A DNA stretch of 64,000 bases from Berberis thunbergii (GCA_003290165.1 QNQO01000454.1:466001-530000), one strand, 5' to 3'; counted from the first letter of the stretch, positions 22,625 through 33,503 are shown. Notes: generated from the letters alone by a model not told the origin. Numbers and translations are program-made.

Positions 22625-24923
22625 AGGTTTTCCTTCGCCCTCTTCGTCCCCAGCGAAAAATTATGGTGTTTGTCGGTTTTTCTCCCCCCAATCTCACCTC
22701 CTCCACCTCATTTCTCCCTCTCTTGATTCCCTTTTTGTTCTCGGTTGGTTTTTCGCAAAAAAAAAAAAATCAGTTTTCAGTTGGGTTTGGTGTTGGATTT
22801 GTTTGATCGGTTTCCATAGCTCCGATCAGACGTGGAGGGGCCTTGGTGGCGTCATTGGGAGCCCTTAGAACCGACATGCAAGGTTGATTTTGGAGTTGGC
22901 CGAATTTTTAAAAAAATCAGGGTGCATGTTCGTTTTGAGGATTCTTCGGCATGAATCCGGGCTTTGGGTGCGTGGGTGAGCCTCACATTCGTGACTCCGA
23001 GTGTCCTTAGACCCATTTTCTGTCTGTTGTGCAGTTTGGAGGCGATCAGACCGGAGTAGGAAGGGTTTCAGCGCGTTTTCGCCAAACTTTGGGTTTCGGC
23101 AGGGTGTTTGCCGAATTTTTATTGCCTGTAAGTTTTTCTTTCAGTCACGTGCCGCTTGTAAGTTATTTATTTTTTTCAATTTTCGCTAGTTTACTCATTT
23201 TCGAGTCCGCCTTGAAGTTTAAAATTTTTTTGTAGTCCCGCATTCGTGGTTTTGCGAGTTAGGAGCTTCGACCGATAGGAATTGGGTTTTGAAAATCCAT
23301 TCCGCCCAGGTGAGTGGAATTATAATATTTATTTTGATAAATAATTATTTGAAATCCTGAATTTAATATTTACATTATACCATCGATTGTGTATAATTGA
23401 CTCCAAATCCAAAATTCGGGGTTTTCAGATATTTCAATGATTGTGTTGGTTATTTGTGAATGAATTACGGATTGGGTTATCTGAAAACATGATATATTTG
23501 AATGAAAATGAATAGTGAATGAATTTTGGTGTGATTAGGCTTTGGTGTAATGACATTAAACTTGTATACTTCGTTTTTGAGTATGCATAGTAGGTCATGT
23601 TTTACCGTGGATTTTCGAGTCTTGAGCATGTATGATAATCGACTCGAATAAATTTATCGTCGTGAATTGGGTCATGTTGGGACCCTGGCATAGTCGTGGT
23701 TTTATAAAAAATTGCCGAATTGTTTATGATTGCACGTCTGTTACCTTTGATTATGTACAGACTCGTCATTTGTGCATGTGGATGTTAGTATAAGTGTCTT
23801 TACCCCGCTATAATATCTGTTGTGTCGATGCTTAAGAGTTTGCTCGCATCGTGAGTTGGATGGTGCTTGAGATGACTCGCACCGGACATTGTGGACTCTA
23901 TTGCATGTGGCAAGCTTGTTGAGGTGCGGTGAGCTCCCGCACGCACTTGCCACTATAAAGTGTAGTAGGACGGGTCCCAGAGGACGTGCTTTCAAGATTA
24001 CTCGCTGTCCCTCCCAGCATGCTTGAGTTTGATTGTGTTAGGTTGGCCATGTTAGGCCAGTCGTTCGGGATGTTGGAGTTTGTATCCTGGCAGATGACAC
24101 CCCATTAGGATATAAACAAGCCCGAAGTGGTACTGGTGCACGTTGTGGGATGTGTTTGGGTGAGACACATTCATAGGGTATTCGGATACCTACGATATGA
24201 GACACTTATACAGAATTTTTGGTTTCAACCTAATTGCTAGACCTAGGAGACTAGGAAGAATTATGAGATTGTCTTTATTTCCATCGCTTGATATTTACCA
24301 TGTTTGAATCACGTGTAATGATCGGCATATATCGTAGACTTGTAGTTATTGTTGAATATGAAATGCTTGTGTTGTTGCTTGAACTTAGAAATATTATCTT
24401 TAGAGACACGGTGTGATTTAATTTTTAGAACTTGTTACTTATCATTTATTGTCTGACATGAATTTTCCTGGTATAGTATGCTGTTATTTGTATTTAGTTC
24501 GCTCGCACAAGCTAGCTTTGTGCTTTGCTAACCCCGCAAGGGGTGTGCTTTTATTGGAGTGCAGGCAGTGTTGGCGTTCCTGCTGATCGTGGCGTGTAGG
24601 CCCCATTTTTCATTGTAGGCACGTTTTGTGCTGTTTGGTCGTGTCCACCATGTACGGGTATGTTTTGCTTCCTTTGTGTTATCAGATGTACTATATTGTT
24701 ATACTAGAGGTTTGTATACTGGTTTTGTCGCTATGACTCTGGCGGGGCGAATCAAATATATATTTATTTTGTTCAAATTTTTATCGTAGTTTTTATTTAT
24801 GTTTCATTCTCGGATCAAGAATGTGTTATATTATGATGTTGTGGCCGGTTACGATCCGCTTGTGTTACGGGTTAGTTCACGCATCGGCACACTGTGATTC
24901 CTATGGCGGGTCAGGGTGTGACA
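22625..24923 (+). repeat. 3' LTR of the nested Ty3/gypsy element, 5'-truncated
   Basis: It aligns with 16036-18308. The first ~166 bp, the polypurine tract and the integrase C-terminus are gone. A ~40-bp segment (about 24200-24240, GAGACACTTATACAGAATTT...) is absent from the 5' LTR. It ends GGGTGTGACA. Confidence 0.9.
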
Positions 24924-25188
24924 GAAATCTCCATTACTGTATTTGTGATGACAACAAATCCGTCCTAGGGTCTGTCTCTGCTGCTGCTGGCACTGGAGTG
25001 TGAGCCTATTGCCCTAGTGTTATCGGCACCGCTGGAAGCGGTGGTATAACGCCAGTCTGGGCGTTTGTCGTGTCCCCCTGTTCTCCATTGTTGTGGGATC
25101 TGGTGGTCACCATCTTCTTAAATTCTAAAGAGAGATGATGCTTGTTATTGGTTAGGAACTCTGTCGTTTTCACAGACGACGCCAAACC
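24924..25188 (-). repeat. Second copy of the Tat-like leader and primer site
   Basis: This matches 15358-15618 nearly base for base (CTGCTGCTGCTGGCACTGGAG, CGGTGGTATAACGCCAG, GACGACGCCAAAC). It is the right-hand half of the leader into which the Ty3 element inserted. Confidence 0.85.
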
Positions 25189-25190
25189 GA

Positions 25191-25850
25191 TGTTGTCGAT
25201 TTTTGCTCCCTGCTTGACCTTGACCTGCTGATTTGCACAAGGAACACATGTGAGCCACGGACCACCGTTGTGGTGGTCGACGACACTCCGATGCTAAAGT
25301 CAGACAGAGATATGAGGAAGACTTAATGTTATAAACAGGGAATTTGTAGCGTATCTTTGTTCACCAACCTCATGTCTTATTTATAGTGTTGGAGTCCTGG
25401 TTCGACCAGGTCATCGGTGGCGTAGTTTAGAGAAGGAGATCTTCGCGGAGATCCTTATCTAATTAGGAGTTGTCCTATGGAGGGAAGTTTCCCTTGCTCC
25501 TAGATACGCGGGAGATAGTTCTCAATTAGAGTATTGTCCATATATGGAAGTTTTGATGTATGATGTACACTCTAGTATTTGCTTCCTAGTTGAAAACAAG
25601 GTGTTGCTGACTTGCTTGTCCGAAGCTAATCCCTGAGATACTTGCTTTAATAAGTCTTACGAGTATTAGGGATGGCTGTGAGATGTGTGGGCTTAGCAGG
25701 CTGTAGTAATTTGGGTTCGTCAGGTGGATTACGCAGACTTAAAACCGTTTGGGTTGGATCAGTGTTGGGCTGATGCTTGAGCCTGTTATTCCTTGAGATC
25801 ATTATGAAAAATGTACAATATAGAAAAGAGGACGTTTCAGTGTATCATCA
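25191..25850 (-). repeat. 5' LTR of Tat-like copy 1
   Basis: The LTR is complete (plus-strand ends TGTTGTCGATTTT and GTGTATCATCA) and homologous to 3728-4389. On the minus strand it would drive gag transcription; 'TTATTTATAGTG' near 25377 is shared by all the LTR copies. Confidence 0.85.
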
Positions 25851-27139
25851 CTAGAAATTAAAGGCTTTGAAGCCCCAAAATTTGTGGTTTGCTCAAACTC
25901 ATAGACAAAATCAGTGGTTTGGGAGGTCCTTCATGTACAATGAGTTGGAGGGAAGTCTCAATGGCCATAAGAACTGCCAAATCTCTGCAAAATATTGTAG
26001 TAATGATATCCAATGCTCATATGCATCCATCAACGTTTGACATACCTTGGGTGTGTTTGATTTTATGGTTTTTCGTGGAAAAAGAATATTTTGTCGTTTT
26101 TGCATGAATCATTCACAAAGTGATTTGAATTCATATATGTGATTTTTATCTTGAATTGACGTAAAGTTTGGAACTTTGTGTGATTTTTAGTTTTGGTTTT
26201 GTGAATCTTTCTATTTTGTTGTTACGATTGAAATAGAAGAGGAAAATAACATGTTGATTGGTGAAAATATAGCAATTCAAATAAACCCTTTAGTCTGATT
26301 TATCTAAGGGGTTGGTTGACTAGTGAATTTGTGTGATGTGTTAATAGAATGATTGCAGACATGCCTACTACTCTGCTGGATACCTAAACAATACTACGTT
26401 CCTTGATTGATTTAATATGATTTGATGGTTATATATCCAAGTAATTGCGTTTGAGGATTACGGTATTGGATACCAACCCTTTGTTATAATTGGTTTATTG
26501 CAGCAATTTCTCTAGTACTCGCTCTCAAGTTTGAAACCTTCTAGCGGGTTGGGAAACCTGCTTGGGGGCAAATTTATATTTTGCTCCTCCTCTTTAAATA
26601 CACACCACAAAAACGCTTTTTAGAAGAGGGGCAAAAATGAAAATTTACCCCCCAAACGGGCAAACCAGGCCGGCTAGAATTTCAGCTTAAGTTTTGCATC
26701 TCTCAAGTTTTTGCTTTAGTTTTGGTAATGATTAATTAATTCAATTTCATGAATGAAGTAATAAACACATTTGGCTAGCCGCTAGCGTACCTTGCAACCC
26801 ATACATAACTTGAGAGAAACTAGCCCCAGTCAGATTACAAGAACTTCCACTATTCCACTATCTTGTATAGGTTGGTAGGCAGAGATAATCATGACTATAA
26901 TAAATTAGTTAAGTCCTAACATTATACCAGATGATCTAATTCACCAATGTGCATTAAAAAAAAACAAAGATAACCTGTAATGACTCTTCAATATAGTAGT
27001 TTCATTTTACAAGTTGGAGATTAGAAAATTGAAACTTTACGTCAGTTAGAGGCGTTTCTAGTGTGTGATTCTGTTGAGTGAAATCAGGTTTTTGTGATGT
27101 TTACTGGATTGGGTCTCAGTGAATGGTTGAGGAAGGAGT
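25851..27139. other. No gene recognised; contains one fold-back element
   Basis: This is AT-rich unique sequence between Tat-like copy 1 and the CACTA-type terminus. A short open stretch at 25889-26060 (SWREVSMAIRTAKSLQN) is too short to assign. A fold-back repeat lies at 26538-26679. Confidence 0.45.
26538..26679. repeat. Fold-back (hairpin) repeat, MITE-like
   Basis: The left arm starting TTCTAGCGGGTTGGGAAACC and running through TTGGGGGCAAATTT can pair imperfectly with the right arm AAATTTACCCCCCAAACGGG...CCGGCTAGAA. About 60 bases per arm enclose a short AT-rich loop. No target duplication is certain. Confidence 0.6.
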
Positions 27140-28235
27140 CACTATAAAAAAACGCATTACTAGTTACGGAAACTAGCGATGGTATTAAGTCACTATAAAA
27201 AAACGCATTACTAGTTACGGAAACTAGCGGCGGTTTTTAATACCGTCGCTAATAAAAACATTAGCTATGGCAAATTAAAAGATTAGCGACGGCATCCAAC
27301 CGTCACTACTGTCTCTGATACTGTTTCACCACATACGTATAAAAAATCGTCGCTAAATAATTTGCAACGGCATAAAAACGTCGCTAAAGCTTGTAATAGC
27401 GACGGTATGTTCGCCGTCGCTAAATTTTACAAATAGAACTCATTAGCTACGGTAGAATACCGTCGCTAATGGGTTTTTAAATATATATATATATATAAAC
27501 AGTTAGCGACGGCAAAAGTGTCGTCGCTAAGTTTTACAAATAAAACTCATTAGCCACGGTTTTTTACCGTAGCTAATTGTTTAAAAAAAATTTATATAAA
27601 AACGTTTAGTGACGGCAATAGTGTCGTGGCGAATGAGTTTTACAAATAAAACTCATTAGCCACAGTTTTCTACCGTAGCTAATTGTTTTAAAAAAAACAA
27701 ATTATATAAAAACATTTAGCGAATGCAAAAGTGCCGTGGCTAATGAGTTTTACAAATAAAACTCATTAGCCACGGTTTTCTACCGTAGCTAATTGTTTAA
27801 AAAAAATAGTATAACAACATTTAGCAACGGCAAAAGTGTCGTGGCTAATGAGTTTTACAAATAAAACTCATTAGCCACAGTTTTCTACCGTAGCTAATTG
27901 TTTAAAAAAAAACTATATAAAAACATTTAGCAACAGCAAAAGTGTCGTGAATAATGAGTTTTATTTGCCGTACAGTTTTCTACCATAGCTAATTGTTTTT
28001 TAAAATTTTTTATATATAAACATATATATATATATAGCTAATGGTTTCTACCGTAGCTAATGGATTTTATTAAATATATATATATATATATATAGAAAAC
28101 ATTTAGCGACGCAAACATACCGTAGCTAATTGATTTTAAAATATATATATATATAAAAAACAAGTAGCGATGGCAAATAATAGTCGCTAACTCTTACAAC
28201 GAATATTTTATTAGCTACGGCAAAAAACCGTCCCT
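27140..28235. repeat. Left terminal and subterminal repeats of the CACTA-type element
   Basis: The duplicated terminus is at 27140 and 27191. Dozens of short palindromic units follow (AGCGACGGnnnn and CCGTCGCTAA, decaying to AGCCACGG / CCGTAGCTAA), spaced by TTTACAAATAAAACTCATT links and (AT)n runs. In CACTA elements such units are binding sites for the TNPA-type protein. Confidence 0.85.
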
Positions 28236-28904
28236 AATATAATATTTAAAAAAAAATATTTTACACAAAAACTTAGCTCAATCAAACGCAACTGTCAATA
28301 ATACCCAAAAACTTTAGCTCAATCTAATGCACTAAATCAAACCACGTCACCGATCCACGTGAAACCAACTCAACCAATCCCCTTCAATTACCTCTCTCTC
28401 TATATAAATTTAAATTTTCTCTATATAAATTTAAATTTGACAGAGGAGAAGTCCGTCGTGACAGAGAAGACCCCAGCAGTAGAGAAGAAACCCAAAGCCG
28501 GGATAAAACTCTCACTCGACACCCATCCCAGCCGCTTCCCTCTCCCCTCCCTTCCCCGCCTTTTCCTAGTTGCTAATTGGTTTTTCGAACCAAACCCAAT
28601 CACATACCATCATCATCATCTCATTCTCCTTCGTAACCATTCACAGGCCGTTTACCCACTTACCCATCCTCACATACCCCAACGACATCGCAGCCCAACA
28701 GTTGTTGTCGTCCCCATCGTCTTCCTCGCCATCACAGCCAACTGTCCGAGCCAGAGCCAGAGCTTTCAATCTTCTCTATTGTGAGAGTTTACAGAAGAAA
28801 TGTCTCTCTGATCCAATGGTTCTCTCTATGATTGCATTCAATGGTTCTTTCCCTGATCGCATTCTCTTCTTTAGTTTACAGAAGAAATGTTTGAAGAACA
28901 GATC
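28236..28904 (+). other. Promoter-like and 5'-leader-like interior
   Basis: A tandemly doubled CTATATAAATTTAAATTT (about 28402-28437) is followed by a C-rich leader-like stretch and an open frame (about 28440-28784) of low complexity. It looks like a transcript start inside the element. I do not recognise a protein. Confidence 0.35.
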
Positions 28905-29545
28905 AGATTGAAGAAGATCAGATCAGATCTTTGATCAGATCGAAGAAGATCAGATCGATCGAAGAAGATCAGATCGATCGAAGATATGATCAGATCGAAG
29001 AAGATATGATCAGATCGAAGAAGAAGATATGATCAAGATCGAAGAAGAAGATAAGATATGACAAGATCGAAGAAGAAGATATGATCTTGATCAGATATGA
29101 GATCAGATCAGATCGAAGAAGAAGATATGATCAGATCTTGATCAAGATATGATCAAGATCAAGATCGAAGAAGAAGATATGATCAAGATCGAAGAAAAAG
29201 ATAAGATATGATCAAGATCGAAGAAGAAGATAAGATCTTGATCAAGATCGAAGAAGAAGATATGATCTTGATCAGATCTGAGATCAGATCAGATCGAAGA
29301 AGAAGATATGATAAGATCTTGATCATATCTTGATCAAGATCAAGATCGAAGAAGAAGATATGATCAAGATCGAAGAAGAAGATAAGATATGATCAAGATC
29401 GAAGAAGAAGATAAGATCTTGATCAAGATCGAAGAAGAAGATAAGATCTTGATCAAGATCGAAGAAAAAGATATGATCTTGATCAGATCGAAGAAGAAGA
29501 TATGATCTTGATCAGATCGAAGAAGAAGATATGATCAGATCTGAT
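28905..29545. repeat. GATC/GAAGAA minisatellite
   Basis: About 640 bp is built almost only from GATCGAAGAAGAAGATATGATC and GATCTTGATCAAGATC blocks. The second is a perfect palindrome. Purine-rich and palindromic blocks alternate. Confidence 0.9.
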
Positions 29546-29639
29546 CTCAAATCTGATCATATATTGATCCACCTTACAGACGATGGGTCGAAGTCGAAGA
29601 TCGCGATCTTTCCCTCTCACACACAGACGAAGGGTCGAA

Positions 29640-29886
29640 GTCGAAGATTTATTGAACACAGTCATTCACTCATTGGTATTATCAGTGGTTGCTCTTGGAA
29701 AATGACAAATACATCACATGGGTTCATTGGTATTATTGGTGGTTGCTCTTTGTGGTATGGGAGCTGTGGAGGATTCGTTCACAATATAGTAACAGGTGTT
29801 CTATGGGATCATAACTTTGCTACTCGGATTCAAGCCATAAAAGTTCTGGAAAAAAAAGATGCTCGAAGAAAAGTTGGGTACCGGGT
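29640..29886 (+). other. Exon-like open frame inside the CACTA-type element
   Basis: The open frame contains two near copies of a short block (HSHSLIGIISGCSW and TSHGFIGIIGGCSL), then FVHNIVTGVLWDHNFATRIQ and KVLEKKDARRK, ending at a good donor (CCGGGTAAGT, 29880-29889). It is not recognised. It may be a host exon picked up by the element or a remnant of its own gene. Confidence 0.35.
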
Positions 29887-29959
29887 AAGTATGTCATGAA
29901 TTATTTTTTAAATACAAATTTATATGAATTATTTGCTACTCGGTAATTAATTTTTTTTT

Positions 29960-30230
29960 AAATTAACATTATTTTTATATTAGCGACGGTAAAACCCCGT
30001 CGCTAGTCGTTTTTTTAAAATAACATTATTTTTGCTGTCGCTAGTTGTTTTTTTTAAAAATTACATTATTTTTATATTAGCAACGGAAAATCCCGTTGCT
30101 AATTGTTTTTTAAAAAAATAACATTTTTTTATAATAGCGACGGTTTTGCCGTCGCTAGTTGTTTTTTAAAAAAAATTTAACACTAAAGAATTTAGATACG
30201 GCAATTTACCGTCGCTAATTATTTAAAAAA
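29960..30230. repeat. Inner part of the right subterminal repeats
   Basis: TTAGCGACGGTAAAACCCCGTCGCTAG-like units (four or five) are separated by A/T runs. They mirror the left array and so are probably the approach to the lost right terminus. Confidence 0.75.
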
Positions 30231-30294
30231 AATCACCGATCCGCGTGAAACTTCATCTCAACCGTCAATATCACCCAAAAATTTAGCTGCTTAT

Positions 30295-31397
30295 TGATCC
30301 CCCTCATCAGGGCCTTCTTTTTCTTCAGACGAATCGGAGGTCGCTCCAAACTCTGCATATGCAATCTCTTTATAATAAGAGAGATCCCAATCGACATATT
30401 CATCCTTCATCAGATGCAACAGCTCCAGCCTTCCATGCATGACTCTGTTGAACTTAAACGTGCCTTGGGTCTTGAGAAGCTTCGTCTCGTGCCCTCTTGA
30501 TTCAGAGAGCTCCCGCTCTAGCAGTTCCAGTTCGCCAACAGCATATCAGTCTTGGACTGCTCGACATCCAGCTTATCATTGGCGATATTCAACTCACTCC
30601 GAGCCAGAAGGAACTGTTCTTCAGTGGTCCGTGCACTTTCTGCATTGAACCCAACATTGGCTTCCAACTACTGACATCAGACAGTCCACTCGGACTCCTT
30701 CTTGATCCCCTCAGCATACAGAGCTTGCAGTTCAGCCTGTACTCCAGCCATAGTGTTGCGAGAAACCTACAAGTCACGACAGACAAGATTCAATTCATTT
30801 TCGAATTAATCCTTCGCAGACACTACTCCCGCCAAGTCGGACTCAAGTGCCTCCACTCAAACCTTCTGAGCCTCTGACCTAATCGATCAGGAGTGTCTGA
30901 AAAAGTTTTAAGTTGCTTACTCAGCGACTCAATCTTGTAGAAAGCGTCAGAATATGACTTCTGCAAGTTTGCAAAGACTCACTCCATAGTATACACTCTC
31001 ACAAGTGGTCTCAACTTCAATTCCAGCTGCGGCCACTTGATTCAGGTATGACATCCGCAACACAAGATGTTTCTACCCTTTATCCAAACACTATCCTACC
31101 ACCTCTCTCGCTGGCTCCGGAGCGTAGTTTGCCAGCCAGTCATTCCACTTGCTGATATGTTTCCTCGAAGCGTAAGATATGTCAACTTCTTGATGCCAAG
31201 CTTGGTTGTTCATGCTTACTACGTCTGGAGCAAACACACTGATTCGGGCATCCGAATGAAGATCATTCGGAACTAGAATCACCCCAGCACCGCCCTTGGT
31301 CATCTTTACTACATTAGGGCCCTTATCAACAACTTTAGCTTTGCCCGCAACAATCGGTTTTTTTACGCACCGATTGAGAATCAGTTGACGGAGGGGA
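30295..31397 (-). pseudogene. Inverted fragment of Tat antisense ORF a
   Basis: This is the reverse complement of 34819-35925 with high similarity throughout, for example GCAACAATCGGTTTTTTACG here against CGTAAAAAATCGATTGTTGC there. It encodes the LFAPDVVSMNNQAWHQEVDI block and the coiled-coil part on the minus strand. It is truncated at both ends and sits between the CACTA-type element and a LINE remnant. Confidence 0.88.
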
Positions 31398-31492
31398 CTT
31401 AAATTATATTATTTGCCAATTATAGCTTCTTCAGGTCAGGTCAAACAATACATGCATATTTTCATATAGTATTGTCATGTGCGAATGAGATC

Positions 31493-31698
31493 AAACATGA
31501 CACCAATTAGAAAATGTCTAGATTGACAAGTTAATGAAGGTTGTAGACGGAGGGGACGACCGTTGAAAATTTGGATGAAGGCGGTGAATGAAGATATCAT
31601 TGAGCTTGGATTAGGCGAGGATATGTGGAAAGACCGCATGACTTGGAGAACCAAAATCCATGTAGCCAACCCCGAAAATATCGGGAATGGGCTTTGAT
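31493..31698 (+). pseudogene. C-terminal tail of a LINE reverse transcriptase protein
   Basis: The plus strand encodes RRRGRPLKIWMKAVNEDIIE...MWKDRMTWRTKIHVANPENIG and a stop. This is the conserved end of plant L1-like ORF2 proteins (RGRPKKTW...DPxxxG). A stop precedes it in the same frame, and the upstream RT is absent. It ends about 25 bases before the next LTR. Confidence 0.78.
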
Positions 31699-31722
31699 GA
31701 TGATGATTGTCATCAATACTTA

Positions 31723-33223
31723 TGTAGTCGATTTCTGCTTTCCTTCCTCGCTGCTTACCCAGACCTGCATAAGTAGCACACGTGAGCCAAGGGCGGATCT
31801 ATGTGTTGGATAAGATGGTCAATTGTCCCCCCTTATATTTTTGAAAAATCCCATTAAGTTACTTGTATGTTTTATCTTGCCCCCCTTTAAAATTTTAGAT
31901 TGCTCATCTTTATATACAATCTTGGCTATTGACTCCAGGTCATTTTAAAATAATGGGTTTTTGTTTTCTATTTTTTAAACTATACCTTCACCAATCCCAA
32001 TTCCACTCCATCTCTTTATCTTTTATTTAATTTTTCTCTCCTTTTCTAATTCTCATCTATCCACCCACCATTTCTCTTTTTTTTTTTTCTTTTTTTTTTT
32101 CTTTTTTTAATTCTCTCTATTTTAATTCCCACCATTAATTGAGTTGGGGATCGAGGGAAGGGAAATTATACATTTCAAAGATTTTTTTTAAATTTGTATC
32201 TATTTAATATCTTTATTTTAGATTAAACAATTATAAATTTAAGATTTCAAAAATTGTTGTTTGTCTGCTTCGTCTGAGCTAACCCAAAAGGAGAAAGATT
32301 TCCATCCAGTCTAGTCTAGATAATAGACACTACCTATGCTACTACTACTTGGACTTAGATTGTACTGTTATGTTTGCCTCAACGCCAAAAAGTTAGAAAG
32401 AAAGCAGAGGTATGCTTCTCGCCAACTCTCATCTTGTACCACCATGCTTAATTATGTCTTCTCCAATTCAAAAAGGTAAGCTCTTCATTTGCTAGCTATA
32501 GTTGAATTAATCATGCCATGTATATTTGTCTAGTTGAATATTTGTATAGTAAAATAGTTGTGTATTGTTTGCCCCCCTTTGTCTGGAATCCTTGATCTGC
32601 CCTTGACGTGAGCCAAAGACTAAAGTGTGGTGGCCGATGGCACTCCGATGCTTAAGTCAGATAAGGCTTAGGAGAGCTTAAATCTGTAAACTAAGTTTCT
32701 GTAGCATACCTTAAGTTCATCAACCTTATCTCCCTTTTATAGTGTAGGAGTCCTTGTTCGGCTAGGCCTTTGGTGGCGTAGTTTAGGGAAAGAAATATTG
32801 TTGAAGATCATTTCCTAATTGGGGGTTGTCCATGTGGGATAGTTTTTCTACACGACTCGTGTTCCTAGATCTTCGGCGTTTCCCTTTCTGAGTGTTGTCC
32901 ATGCAAGTAAGTTTCATTGCTCGACTTATACTCTAGTATTTATTTTCTAGCCGGATCCAATGTGTTGCTAGCCTGCCAATCTTGGGTAGATCTCTCAGAT
33001 ACTTGCTTTAGAGGTCTTAGGAGTGTTGGGCCTGACCACGTGATGTGTCGACTTAATGGCTAATTGCAACTCAGACCCGACTGTCTGGATTCTGCCAATA
33101 ATGGGCTTAGTGTTGTGTGGGCCTTGCTAGATTGAGCATCTAATCGAGCATGTTTTGTTTTGTTGACGAGATTATCATGACATGTATACGGTGCTAATCA
33201 GAGGACAGTTTGATATATCATCA
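31723..33223 (-). repeat. 3' LTR of Tat-like copy 2, split by a hAT insertion
   Basis: The plus-strand ends are TGTAGTCGATTT and GATATATCATCA. It aligns with 3728-4389 once 31788-32605 and one target repeat are removed, leaving about 675 bp. Confidence 0.85.
31788..32605. mobile_element. Non-autonomous hAT-like element (818 bp)
   Basis: The TIRs are CAAGGGCGGATC and GATCTGCCCTTG. The perfect 8-bp target duplication ACGTGAGC occupies 31780-31787 and 32606-32613. The interior is AT- and pyrimidine-rich without a transposase. The GCCCCCC...TTTT-rich subterminal sequence is repeated near both ends (about 31836 and 32571). Confidence 0.88.
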
Positions 33224-33238
33224 ACTACTCCCCCCGAG
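33224..33238 (-). promoter_or_regulatory. Polypurine tract of Tat-like copy 2
   Basis: The minus strand reads CTCGGGGGGAGTAGT directly before the 3' LTR, as in copy 1. Confidence 0.7.
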
Positions 33239-33503
33239 TTGGTGAGTCATCTTATCGGTCTACTAGGTCATTTCATAAAGCAACTGTGCAGTCATGATGG
33301 TTGAGTCCAAGTTGTTTCCTCGAGCGGCGAATTTCATCAGTTGAGCATGTGCCAGCTTGAAAGAGGGAAAAACGGGAGTTCAATTTTCTATATAGATCCC
33401 CTACCTGTGGAGTATAGCCCCTTTAGATATCAGAAATTCTGTTTTGCCTTATGTGCTTTTGACTTTGCTTAACCTTCGTATTCGAAAGCTTGTACTTTCT
33501 TTC

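Larger units (their letters stand above)
15870..24923 (+). mobile_element. Ty3/gypsy LTR retrotransposon nested in the Tat-like element
   Basis: The 5' LTR is 15870-18308 (TGTAATATC...GTGACA) and the 3' LTR is 22625-24923, with the first ~166 bp missing. The primer site is at 18314. Gag, protease, RT, RNase H and integrase are on the plus strand with several stops. The long LTRs and domain sequence resemble chromoviruses of the Del/Tekay type, but the region that would hold a chromodomain is deleted. The flanks AAAAA and GAAAT suggest a decayed 5-bp duplication, and the target is the Tat leader (GAATGAAAATGTCC at 15356). Confidence 0.9.
3728..25850 (-). mobile_element. Tat-like Ty3/gypsy retrotransposon, copy 1 (non-autonomous, with nested insertions)
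   Basis: The terminal LTRs at 3728-4389 and 25191-25850 are homologous, about 660 bp, and both start TG and end CA. The minus-strand order is 5' LTR (right), primer-binding site, leader, gag, protease, then two ORFs on the opposite strand, then a polypurine tract and 3' LTR (left). No RT, RNase H or integrase coding is visible anywhere in it, and copy 2 lacks them as well. Nested elements are a TRIM, an unclassified 1.9 kb insertion, a hAT and a 9 kb Ty3 element. A partial LTR plus leader (15336-15849) is duplicated on the far side of the Ty3 element (24924-25420). No convincing 5-bp target duplication was found around 3728 and 25850. Confidence 0.85.
27140..30294. mobile_element. CACTA-type element, right end lost
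   Basis: It begins CACTATAAAAAAACGCATTA after AGT, and the same 51-bp end is repeated at 27191, again after AGT. Subterminal repeats of the form TAGCGACGG...CCGTCGCTA fill 27140-28235 and 29960-30225. No transposase is present. Matching CACTA ends are not found at 30294, where the sequence passes directly into a fragment of Tat antisense ORF a. It is probably a non-autonomous En/Spm-type element. Confidence 0.72.

Noticed and set aside
25889..26107. Open frame SWREVSMAIRTAKSLQN as a gene
   Set aside because: It is short, has no homology I recognise, no splice or promoter support, and lies in AT-rich sequence.
27140..28235. CRISPR-like or satellite interpretation of the regular repeats
   Set aside because: Units are palindromic, variable in spacing and begin at a CACTA terminus, so CACTA subterminal repeats explain them.
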